The notes below the pieces were generated by a model. That model searched no databases and had not been told where the DNA came from. It saw only the letters and a program-made list of their open reading frames with translations. A DNA stretch of 32,426 bases from Chloroflexota bacterium (GTDB lineage: Bacteria; Chloroflexota; Limnocylindria; Limnocylindrales; CSP1-4). Shown piece by piece: positions 24,161 through 31,318 of the stretch. The DNA is taken from contig PMXQ01000049.1 in NCBI GenBank assembly GCA_003171065.1, positions 1-32,426 on the forward strand. Reading direction: 5' to 3'. A program made the position numbers and the translations under genes. The first letter of the stretch is position 1; each line of letters opens with the position of its first letter.

Positions 24161-24463
24161 ATGGCAACCAACGACCTGCTCCCGACGGCACTCGTCGCCA
24201 CCGGCACCGCGCCGGCGGCGGTACCGCAGCTGGCCCCCGCTCAGGTGGCCCCGCAGCGTGACCGCTTCGCCAAACAGGCCGGTCCCGACGTGTCTTTCAA
24301 GGGTCCGGATGGGCTGACCGAGGCCTACGCCGTCTTCCAGATCGATCCTCAGAGCAAGCAGCTCCAGGTGACGGTGGTGGACAGCAAAGGCCAGGTGTTG
24401 CGCGTGATCCCGCCCCGGTCGGTCTCCCAGATGATGGAAACGATGGGCCGATACCGGCTCTAG
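24161..24463 (+). CDS. flaG: FlaG-like flagellar protein
   Basis: This small 100-residue protein has a variable Ala/Pro-rich N-terminal half. Its C-terminal core (YAVFQIDPQSKQLQVTVVDSKGQVLRVIPP, about residues 56-85) follows the FlaG pattern of a beta hairpin ending in V-I-R-x-I-P-P. In other bacteria FlaG influences filament length and is usually beside fliD or flagellin genes, neither of which is in the window. ATG 24161 is favoured over the ORF-track GTG 24131 by the promoter overlap; neither has a Shine-Dalgarno. It is an isolated unit between the response regulator and the chemotaxis operon. Confidence 0.7.
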   Translation: MATNDLLPTALVATGTAPAAVPQLAPAQVAPQRDRFAKQAGPDVSFKGPDGLTEAYAVFQIDPQSKQLQVTVVDSKGQVLRVIPPRSVSQMMETMGRYRL

Positions 24464-24620
24464 GCCGGCGCGACTCAGCCGCCTTCCAGTTCCGACCCTC
24501 TACTTTCGTTCTGCCCGGCGCAGACCCCCGCCTCTCCGCGAGGGCGGCCGGAATACCACCAGATTCCCGGGAAGCGGTGACCTCGGCTGTTCGCACGGCC
24601 CGCCGGCGCCGGCGCCGCGT

Positions 24621-24648
24621 TCAAGTCGGAGCCTTTCCCGACCGATCC
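24621..24648 (+). promoter_or_regulatory. Candidate sigma-28 promoter of the cheC operon
   Basis: TCAAGTCG-N12-ACCGATCC shares its TCAAGTC and CCGATCC halves with the element upstream of flaG, with one extra base of spacing. It lies about 100 bases before cheC and would give a leader of about 90 bases. Confidence 0.4.
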
Positions 24649-24745
24649 CCCGACGAGACCACAAGCGGTCCCGCCTGCCGCGGCGAGCGGCGCTGAGGAT
24701 GACGGTCGTGGTTCCCGCAACCCGGACCCAAGGAATCGGAACGCC

Positions 24746-25390
24746 GTGACGCTCACCCTGTCAGAGGCCGGTCAGAACGTCGTCGCGGGTACCTTCGGAC
24801 GCGCCATGAAGCGCGCCGGCGAGGCCCTCGGCTCCATGAGCGGCCAGGTCATCGAGGTCCAGACGCCCCAGCTGCAGCGCTGCACCGCGGCGGATGTCCT
24901 GACGATGGCAGGCGGTCCCGAGTCGATCGTCCTGGCCGTGTACGTCTGCATCCTCGGATCGCTGCAAGGCCACGCGCTGCTGCTCTTCTCCCCGTCCGAC
25001 GCCCACCGCCTGGCCCAGATCTTGCTCGCCGGCCTGCTCGGCCCCGGCGAGTTGCCGATGGAGTCGACCACGGATCCACTGAGCTACGACGAGCTCGAGC
25101 TGTCGGCCCTGCAAGAGGCCGGCAACGTCACCATCTCGGCCTTCCTGAACGAGATCGGAATGCATTTGCACGAGCCCGTCCAGCCCACTCCTCCGCAGAT
25201 CGTGATCGAGATGGCGGGGGCCGTCCTCGATGCAGTGCTGCTCGACCTCGTGAACGATGCCGACCAGGTCCTTGCCGCCAGGACGACGTTCAGCGAAGGC
25301 GGCCGGGCCATCGACGGGACTCTCTTCGTCCTGCCGCGCGCCGACAGCCTCCGGGTCCTCCTGGATGCTCTCGGAGCACTCGGGATATGA
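24746..25390 (+). CDS. cheC: Chemotaxis phosphatase CheC
   Basis: This 214-residue CheY-P phosphatase of the CheC/CheX/FliY family contains one exact S-x3-E-x2-N-x22-P active-site motif (SALQEAGN, continuing to the second Pro of PTPP, about residues 118-148). The equivalent N-terminal motif is degenerate (SEAGQN, one residue too many), so only one site is likely active. GTG 24746 follows AAGGA. The gene overlaps cheD by 4 bp (ATGA). CheC and CheD interact in the known system, with CheD deamidase activity controlled by CheC, so coupled translation makes sense. Confidence 0.9.
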   Translation: MTLTLSEAGQNVVAGTFGRAMKRAGEALGSMSGQVIEVQTPQLQRCTAADVLTMAGGPESIVLAVYVCILGSLQGHALLLFSPSDAHRLAQILLAGLLGPGELPMESTTDPLSYDELELSALQEAGNVTISAFLNEIGMHLHEPVQPTPPQIVIEMAGAVLDAVLLDLVNDADQVLAARTTFSEGGRAIDGTLFVLPRADSLRVLLDALGALGI

Positions 25391-25872
25391 CTCTGGCAGA
25401 AAGCCCGAGCCTCCTTGTGGCCGGAATTGGCGAAATGGTCCTGAGCTCGAGCCCCCACGACCATCTGGTGGCCTACGGCCTCGGCTCGTGCATCGCCCTC
25501 GCCGTCTGGGATCCGCGAGCGAAGATCGGTGGGCTGGCCCACTTCATGCTGCCGAGCGGCCCGGCCAACAACGGCAGCCCGGTCAAATTCATCGACGCCG
25601 GCATCGACACCTTCCTGCATGCGCTCGAATCCAAGGGCGCCGTTCTGACCCGGAGCACGCTCAAGGCGGCAGGAGCGGCGGCGATGCTGACCGTGGGCAG
25701 CGGACTTGCCATTGGCAAGCGAAACGCCGAGGCGATGCAGGCTGCGCTGACCGAGCGGGGCCTGAACCTGACCGCCACCGCACTCGGAGGAAACACCGGT
25801 CGGACGGTTCAACTTGAGGTGGCAGACGGCCGATTCCTCATCAAGAGCCTGTCCTCCGTCACTGAGCTGTAG
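25387..25872 (+). CDS. cheD: Chemoreceptor glutamine deamidase CheD
   Basis: This 161-residue enzyme deamidates receptor glutamines and binds CheC. The catalytic Cys is C35 in YGLGSCIAL and the His is H52 in GGLAHFMLP, at the family spacing of 17 residues. LGGNTGRTV near the C-terminus is also typical. The third residue of the known Thr-His-Cys triad, six positions before the Cys, is Ala here (A29). This may alter activity or be tolerated. ATG 25387 overlaps the cheC stop. Confidence 0.93.
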   Translation: MTLAESPSLLVAGIGEMVLSSSPHDHLVAYGLGSCIALAVWDPRAKIGGLAHFMLPSGPANNGSPVKFIDAGIDTFLHALESKGAVLTRSTLKAAGAAAMLTVGSGLAIGKRNAEAMQAALTERGLNLTATALGGNTGRTVQLEVADGRFLIKSLSSVTEL

Positions 25873-25894
25873 CACGAGTAGTAGGAGCACCTCG

Positions 25895-26254
25895 ATGGCA
25901 AAGATCCTCGTCGTCGACGACGCGGCGTTCATGCGTCTGCGGGCGGCGAAGCTGCTCGTGGAGGCCGGCCACCAGGTGCTGGAAGCCGAGAACGGGCGGC
26001 TCGCCGTCGAGGTCTACCTGCGCGAGCGACCCGACTGCGTTCTCATGGATATCACCATGCCCGAAATGGATGGGCTCGAGGCGCTCGCCGAAATACGTTC
26101 GAAAGATCCCCACGCCAGGGTTGCGATGCTGACGGCCATGGGCCAGCAGGCGATCGTCATGGACGCGATCAAGCGTGGCGCCCGGGACTTCGTGGTGAAG
26201 CCGTTTGCGCCCGACCGTGTCCTCGCGGCCGTGAACAAGCTTCTGGCCGCCTAG
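25895..26254 (+). CDS. cheY: Chemotaxis response regulator CheY
   Basis: This 119-residue single receiver domain carries the signal from CheA to the motor switch. It has D8/D9, phosphoacceptor D52 (CVLMDITMPEMDG), T80 and K102 (VVKPF). The start ATG 25895 has AGGAG seven bases upstream; the ORF-track extension overlaps cheD out of frame. Its place between cheD and cheB supports CheY over a generic receiver. Confidence 0.93.
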   Translation: MAKILVVDDAAFMRLRAAKLLVEAGHQVLEAENGRLAVEVYLRERPDCVLMDITMPEMDGLEALAEIRSKDPHARVAMLTAMGQQAIVMDAIKRGARDFVVKPFAPDRVLAAVNKLLAA

Positions 26255-26339
26255 GGGCTGCGTCTCTCCCGGAGGTTCCGCGCAGCTCCGGCGCGGCGCC
26301 GTCTCGGGTCTGCCGGCCAGTGGAAATCGGGAGCTCTCG

Positions 26340-27584
26340 ATGGGCCAGATTCGCGTCCTGATCGTCGACGACTCGGCGTTCATGCGCCATGCCCTCGGCC
26401 GCCTGCTCGTCGAGGCGCCCGACATCGAGATCGTCGGGGCCGCCTCCAATGGCGAAGAGGGGCTGAGACTCGCCGGCGTGCTACGTCCCGACGTCATCAC
26501 GCTCGACGTGGAGATGCCTGTCCTGGACGGCCTGGGCATGCTCAAGCACCTCATGCTCGAGACGCCTACGCGAGTGGTCATGCTGTCCAGCCGGACGACG
26601 GAGGGTGCCCAAATAACCCTCGACGCGCTCGAATACGGCGCGATCGATTTCGTGTCCAAGCCATCCGGCTCGCTATCGATCGACATCGGCCGCGTCGGAG
26701 ACGATCTGGTCGCCAAGATCCGCGCCGCCGCCGGAATGTCCGAAGCCGCCTTCCTGCGCCACCGCCAGGTCGCGGCCATGAACCTGACCCTGATCCACAA
26801 CCGGGCTCACCTGAATGTGGCAGGCCAGTCGGCAGAGGTCTATATGCAGGGCCCTGGCGGCTCGAGGCTGCGGTCGCTGCCCGCCCTGCCGGTGCCGGCG
26901 CAGGGCAGGATGCCGGCCGGGCCCAGGATCGCCGCCCGCAGGCTGGTCGTGATCGCCTCTTCGACGGGCGGTCCGAGCGCGTTGCACGCCGTCGTCAAGG
27001 GACTCCCCGCCGATCTGGGAGCGGCCATCGCGATCGTCCAGCACATGCCCCCGGGGTTCACCGCATCACTCGCCGCGCGCCTCGAGTCGGCCGGCCTGCT
27101 GCCGTGCTCCGAGGCCGCCAGGGACGACATCCTTGCGGAAGATGAGATCCTCGTGGCGCCCGGCGATTTCCACCTGATCTGCAGCACGAGCGGTCACGTC
27201 CAGCTCGTCAGCCTTCCGCCGGTGAACGGCCTGCGCCCCGCCGCGGACGTCACGCTGCAGGCCGTGGCCCCAATCTGGCGCGAGCGACTGATGTGCGTCG
27301 TTCTGACCGGGATGGGCTGTGACGCCCGGGACGGAGCGCGTGCTGTGAAGCAGCACGGTGGCACCGTTATCTCCCAGGACGCCGCCACGGCGACGATCTA
27401 CGGCATGCCTGCGGCGGTCGCTGAGGCCGGCCTGTCCGACCAGATCCTGCCGCTGCACGAGATCGCCGAAGGCATCGCGGCCTGGTGCAGCTCAGATCGA
27501 AGACCGGACCGCGCTGTGGACCGCGCTGTGGACCCCGAACATGGGCCCGTTTCCGAGCCGGACCGACCCGCCCTCGCCTCGTGA
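26340..27584 (+). CDS. cheB: Chemotaxis protein-glutamate methylesterase CheB
   Basis: This 414-residue adaptation enzyme removes receptor methyl groups. An N-terminal receiver (D56 in ITLDVEMPVLDG, K107) is joined by a linker of about 70 residues to the methylesterase domain (about 200-385). Its catalytic triad is S208 (ASSTGGPSALH), H235 (VQHMPPGFT) and D328 (TGMGCDARDGA). The tail of about 25 residues after the domain includes a short duplication (DRAVDRAVD). GGGAG precedes ATG 26340. The partner methyltransferase CheR is not in the window. Confidence 0.96.
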   Translation: MGQIRVLIVDDSAFMRHALGRLLVEAPDIEIVGAASNGEEGLRLAGVLRPDVITLDVEMPVLDGLGMLKHLMLETPTRVVMLSSRTTEGAQITLDALEYGAIDFVSKPSGSLSIDIGRVGDDLVAKIRAAAGMSEAAFLRHRQVAAMNLTLIHNRAHLNVAGQSAEVYMQGPGGSRLRSLPALPVPAQGRMPAGPRIAARRLVVIASSTGGPSALHAVVKGLPADLGAAIAIVQHMPPGFTASLAARLESAGLLPCSEAARDDILAEDEILVAPGDFHLICSTSGHVQLVSLPPVNGLRPAADVTLQAVAPIWRERLMCVVLTGMGCDARDGARAVKQHGGTVISQDAATATIYGMPAAVAEAGLSDQILPLHEIAEGIAAWCSSDRRPDRAVDRAVDPEHGPVSEPDRPALAS

Positions 27585-27613
27585 AGCGGCTCGCATGCGG
27601 GGGCCGACCTGCC

Positions 27614-27640
27614 TCACTATCGCCCACCCAAAACCGATAC
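27614..27640 (+). promoter_or_regulatory. Candidate sigma-28 promoter of cheW-cheX-cheA
   Basis: TCACTATC-N11-ACCGATAC has exact spacing. The -10 matches the consensus at 6/8 and is identical to that proposed for the beta-propeller gene; the -35 is weak (3/8). It lies in the 113-base gap between cheB and cheW, so cheW-cheX-cheA could be transcribed separately from cheC-D-Y-B. Confidence 0.35.
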
Positions 27641-27697
27641 CTAATCGAGAGCTAGCAGCCGGATCGTGTCCGGCGGAACATGCAAGGAGATAGCGCC

Positions 27698-28183
27698 GTG
27701 GCCGACAAGCCAACGTCCGGCGGCAGTCGCTCTGGGGAGCTGCAGATCGTCGTCTGCGAGCTCGCAGACGAGCACTACGGCCTGGATATCGCCCGAGTCT
27801 TCGAGATCATCCGCCACCAGCCGATCACGCCCGTGCCGAGGGCTCCGGACTTCGTGAAGGGCGTCATCAACTTGCGCGGCAGGATCATCCCCGTGGTGGA
27901 TTTGCGCGGTCGCTTCGGAATGCCCGGGACCGACCCCACCAAGGAGACCCGCATCGTGGTCGCGGAAAGCAGCTCCACCCGCGTCGGCCTGATCGTCGAC
28001 AGCGTCTCGGAGGTGCTCCTCCTGCCGCTCGACGCCGTGGAGCCGACGCCCGAGGTCGCGGCGGGGGCGGACGCGGAGTACCTGCGCGGCATCGCCAAGC
28101 TGGGCGATCGCCTGGTGCTCCTGCTGGAGCTCGACGGCCTCTTCGGACGAGAGGAACAGAACGCCCTGGCCGGAGCCGCCTGA
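27698..28183 (+). CDS. cheW: Chemotaxis adaptor CheW
   Basis: This 161-residue adaptor links receptors to CheA. The CheW fold covers about residues 15-150: VCELADEHYGLDIARVFEIIRHQPITPVPRAP, then FVKGVINLRGRIIPVVDLRGRFG, the most conserved segment, and GLIVDSVSEVLLL. GTG 27698 is chosen because AAGGAG lies eight bases upstream; the ORF-track ATG 27680 would put that Shine-Dalgarno inside the gene. cheX follows after three bases. Confidence 0.95.
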   Translation: MADKPTSGGSRSGELQIVVCELADEHYGLDIARVFEIIRHQPITPVPRAPDFVKGVINLRGRIIPVVDLRGRFGMPGTDPTKETRIVVAESSSTRVGLIVDSVSEVLLLPLDAVEPTPEVAAGADAEYLRGIAKLGDRLVLLLELDGLFGREEQNALAGAA

Positions 28184-28186
28184 GCC

Positions 28187-28651
28187 ATGAGAGTCCAGAT
28201 AGTCAACCGCTACGTTCAGGCGGCCCTCGACGTGATCGGCAAAGAGACCGGCATTGCGGCCAAGCGCGGCGGCCTTCTCCTGGAGGGCAACCCCTACACC
28301 ACCGAAGACGTGACCGCGGTGATTGGCATCAGCGGGTCGCTGACGGGCTCGCTGTACCTCTCCATGGCCGAGCCGACTGCGCTCAAGATCATCAGCGCGA
28401 TCATCGGCCAGGAAACGACCGAGCTCGACGAACTGGGCCAGAGCGGGATCGCCGAAATGGCGAACGTCATCGCCGGAACCGCGGGCATAGGGCTCGCCGA
28501 GGAAGGCGTCGAAACACAGATCAACCCGCCCCTGGTGCTGGTCGGCAGAGGGGCGCGCCTATCGACGGTCGAGATCCAGCGCCTGGTCGTGCCGCTCACC
28601 ACCGCTTACGGCGAGGTCAAGCTCCACGTTGCGCTGAGAGAGGCCGCCTGA
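28187..28651 (+). CDS. cheX: Chemotaxis phosphatase CheX
   Basis: This 154-residue member of the CheC/CheX family is a dimeric CheY-P phosphatase in characterised relatives. It has a single S-x3-E-x2-N motif (SGIAEMAN, about residues 86-93) followed by the Pro pair NPP. The N-terminal VQAALDVIGKETG and the central GISGSLTGSLYLSM are typical CheX. It starts three bases after cheW and ends one base before cheA. With CheC upstream, the cell has two phosphatases acting on the CheY pool. Confidence 0.92.
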   Translation: MRVQIVNRYVQAALDVIGKETGIAAKRGGLLLEGNPYTTEDVTAVIGISGSLTGSLYLSMAEPTALKIISAIIGQETTELDELGQSGIAEMANVIAGTAGIGLAEEGVETQINPPLVLVGRGARLSTVEIQRLVVPLTTAYGEVKLHVALREAA

Positions 28652-28652
28652 C

Positions 28653-31082
28653 ATGCCTCTGACCTTCGATCTGCAGCCCGGCGACGACCGTCTGTTCACG
28701 GACGAATCGCTCGAGCAGATCGAACGCATCGAGCAGGGCCTGCTCACTCTGGAGCACGGCCTCGATGGCGGGGTGGTCAACGAAGTCTTCCGGGCAGCCC
28801 ACACCCTCAAGGGCTCCGCCGCAACGATCGGTCATCGCCGCATGGCCGAGCTGACCCACGCGATGGAGGACCTCTTCGGCGCCTTCCGCAGCGGAACGCT
28901 GCACGAGGTCAAGCCCTTCGCCGACGTCCTGCTCTCTACGATCGACGTCCTGCGTTCCCTCGTGGCCGAGGTCCAGGAGGGCGAGATCCTCACCGACGCA
29001 CCCGAACCGCTGACCAGGCAGCTCCGCGAGCTGCTCTCCACGGCCACGGCCGCGGCGGCGGCCAGATCGTCGGCCAGGCCGGCGGCGGCTCGCGCACATC
29101 AGCCGGCGCCCGTTGCTCGCCCGCCGGTGCCGGCGCCCGGCCCGATGACTCCGCCACCGGCCTCACGAACGGCGCCGCCGGTTTCGGGACCGGCTCCGGC
29201 CCTGACTCCGGCGTCGGACGGCGAGCCCGCAGCAGGGCCCGATGAGAAGGCAGACCGAGGCGCCGCGCCCGCCAGCGCATCCGACGATGTCGAGGACGGC
29301 GTCACCAACGTCGCCATCGCGCCCCTGATCCAGCGGCTCCTCTACGACGCTCCCAGCGGCTTCGAGCCGCGCTCGCTCTTTGTCTGCCGGATCGACCCCA
29401 CGAGCGAGTGGCAGGCGGTCCGCCTCCTGCAGCTCGTGCTGGAGGTCGAGGAGGCCGGCGCCCTCGTCGAATCGGTGCCGGGCCGCGAGGAGATCGAGAG
29501 TGGCCTTGGCTCCTCGCTGCTGGCCATTCTCGTGCGGGGCCGGCCCAGCGAGCTCACGGAGCTGCGCGGCCGCCTGGCCGCGATCGACGAAGTCGTGAGC
29601 GTGGAGATGGTCGCGGCCCCGCTTACGTCCGGCCGGGACGACGCCCCGGACCTGGCTTCGAACGTGGAAGTGTACGGCCCCGGCGAAACCACATCTCCGA
29701 TGGGTGCCGACCGTGGCGACGACCGCAAGGAGGCGGGCCCGCCCACCGCGGAGCGCCGCCAGGCCGACCTCGGCGCGGAGGCCCGCGGGCTGCCGCCCGG
29801 CGAGCGGATGACCGTCGCCGGCGACCGCCTCAAGGCCGCCCAGCAGACGATCCGCATCGACGTGGCTCGCCTGGACGAGCTGATGAATCTCGTCGGCGAG
29901 CTGGTGGTCCACAAGACCCGCCTGCAGCGGAGCTCCCAGGAACTAGCCCTGCGCCTCGGCGACGACCCGCTTGCGCGCCAGGCCGACGAGGACAGCCAGC
30001 AGTTCGCCCGCATCGCCGGTCAGCTGCAGGACCAGGTCACCGGCCTGCGCATGCTGCCGATAGAGACCATCTTCAACCGCTTCCCGCGTGTCGTGCGCGA
30101 CATCGCCGCCAGGCTCGACAAGGAAGTGCAGCTCGTCATCGAGGGCAAGGAGACGGAGCTGGACCGGTCCGTGCTCGAGGAGGTGGGCGACCCGCTGGGC
30201 CACCTCGTCCGCAACGCCCTGGACCACGGCATCGAGTCGCCGGCCGAGCGCCGGGCCGCCGGCAAGCCGCTGCCTGGCACAGTCCGGCTGACGGCCCGTC
30301 ACGCCGATGGCAGGATCCTGATCACGGTCGAGGACGACGGCCGGGGCATGGACCCCGCGGCGCTGCGGCAAGCGGTGGTGGAGAAGGGCCTGATGACCCA
30401 CGAGGCGGCCGAGGCAACCGGCGACGCCGAAGTCCTGCGCGTCATCTTCCTGCCCGGCTTCTCGACCGCGAAGGTGGTCACCGAAGTCTCCGGCCGGGGC
30501 GTCGGCATGGATGTCGTCCGCAACAACATCGAGCGGCTCGGCGGCTGGGTCGACGTCTCGAGCACGGCTGGCGCTGGCACGAAGGTTTCGCTGTCGTTGC
30601 CGCTCACTCTGGCGATCCTCGGCGCCCTGCTCGTCAAGTCCGGCTCACGCGTCTGCGCGCTGCCGCTCACGGGCGTCGTGGAGACGCTCCGAGTGGAGCC
30701 GCGGTCGTTCGCCCGCGTTCGCGGCCACAACGTCCTGACGCTACGCAACCGCGTCATCCCGGTGGAGCAGCTCGACAGCGCCCTCGGCGACCCGCCCCGG
30801 CCGCTCGTCACGAACGAGCGCGGCTTCATCAACCTGGTCGTGGTGCGGTCCCGCGACACCGAGATGGCCCTCGCCGTCGACGCTTTCGTCGGCCAGCACG
30901 AGATCGTCCTCAAATCCCTGAACAAGCTCGCGGGCGAGCGCAAGGGTCTGGCCGGGGCGACCGTGATGGCGGACGGAGCGGTCGGGCTGGTCGTGGACAT
31001 CGCCGCCCTGCTGGAATACACGGCGACCGCGACGGCCCGGATGGCGGCCGCGGTCGCGCACTCGGACTCCAGGGTCGCCTGA
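28653..31082 (+). CDS. cheA: Chemotaxis histidine kinase CheA
   Basis: This 809-residue kinase is the core of the array. The order is: an Hpt domain (1-105, phosphoacceptor H50 in AAHTLKGSAATIG); a Pro/Ala linker (about 135-215); a CheY-binding P2-like domain (about 220-322); a second acidic linker; the P3 dimerisation helices (RLDELMNLVGELVVHKTRLQ, about 406-425); the ATPase (HLVRNALDHGIE, EDDGRGMDP, FLPGFSTAKVVTEVSGRGVGMDVV); and the CheW-like P5 domain (about 660-800). All catalytic motifs are intact. It is the last gene of the operon, and its 3' end faces the CRISPR trailer. Confidence 0.97.
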   Translation: MPLTFDLQPGDDRLFTDESLEQIERIEQGLLTLEHGLDGGVVNEVFRAAHTLKGSAATIGHRRMAELTHAMEDLFGAFRSGTLHEVKPFADVLLSTIDVLRSLVAEVQEGEILTDAPEPLTRQLRELLSTATAAAAARSSARPAAARAHQPAPVARPPVPAPGPMTPPPASRTAPPVSGPAPALTPASDGEPAAGPDEKADRGAAPASASDDVEDGVTNVAIAPLIQRLLYDAPSGFEPRSLFVCRIDPTSEWQAVRLLQLVLEVEEAGALVESVPGREEIESGLGSSLLAILVRGRPSELTELRGRLAAIDEVVSVEMVAAPLTSGRDDAPDLASNVEVYGPGETTSPMGADRGDDRKEAGPPTAERRQADLGAEARGLPPGERMTVAGDRLKAAQQTIRIDVARLDELMNLVGELVVHKTRLQRSSQELALRLGDDPLARQADEDSQQFARIAGQLQDQVTGLRMLPIETIFNRFPRVVRDIAARLDKEVQLVIEGKETELDRSVLEEVGDPLGHLVRNALDHGIESPAERRAAGKPLPGTVRLTARHADGRILITVEDDGRGMDPAALRQAVVEKGLMTHEAAEATGDAEVLRVIFLPGFSTAKVVTEVSGRGVGMDVVRNNIERLGGWVDVSSTAGAGTKVSLSLPLTLAILGALLVKSGSRVCALPLTGVVETLRVEPRSFARVRGHNVLTLRNRVIPVEQLDSALGDPPRPLVTNERGFINLVVVRSRDTEMALAVDAFVGQHEIVLKSLNKLAGERKGLAGATVMADGAVGLVVDIAALLEYTATATARMAAAVAHSDSRVA

Positions 31083-31281
31083 GCGGTTCTTGGCTGTTCG
31101 CCGCGCCTTCGGCGCTGGGGGAGCTCACGCAGTTCCGTTGATCCGGCGGCGGGACACGGGCTCCGGTCGGCACAAACGCTCGCTTCGCTCACGATTGTGC
31201 CTCGGGCGCCTGCTGCTCCCGCCGCCTTCTACTTCGCGCCCCGCCAGGCCACTTCAGCATCGGCGTCGTAACGCGGCGCCT
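31083..31281. other. Spacer DNA between cheA and the CRISPR trailer, with two hairpins
   Basis: This 199-base interval has no gene. It contains a small GC hairpin (GCGCC-TTC-GGCGC, 31103-31115) 20 bases after the cheA stop, with no T-tract. It also contains a 7-bp inverted repeat (GGCACAA/TTGTGCC, 31169-31201) around a 19-base loop. Either could help end the cheA message or the opposing CRISPR transcript. Confidence 0.45.
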
Positions 31282-31318
31282 TCGCCGGCACAGGCCCGAC
31301 GCCGTCGCCGGCTGAAGC
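31282..31318 (-). repeat. Degenerate terminal CRISPR repeat (trailer end)
   Basis: Aligned over 37 bases, the last 23 (plus-strand sense, through GGCTGAAGC) are identical to the consensus repeat, while most of the first 14 differ. In crRNA sense, the repeat has lost its 3' part, including ATTGAAAC. A decayed repeat of this kind marks the oldest, leader-distal end, so the leader should lie to the right of the window. Confidence 0.85.
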
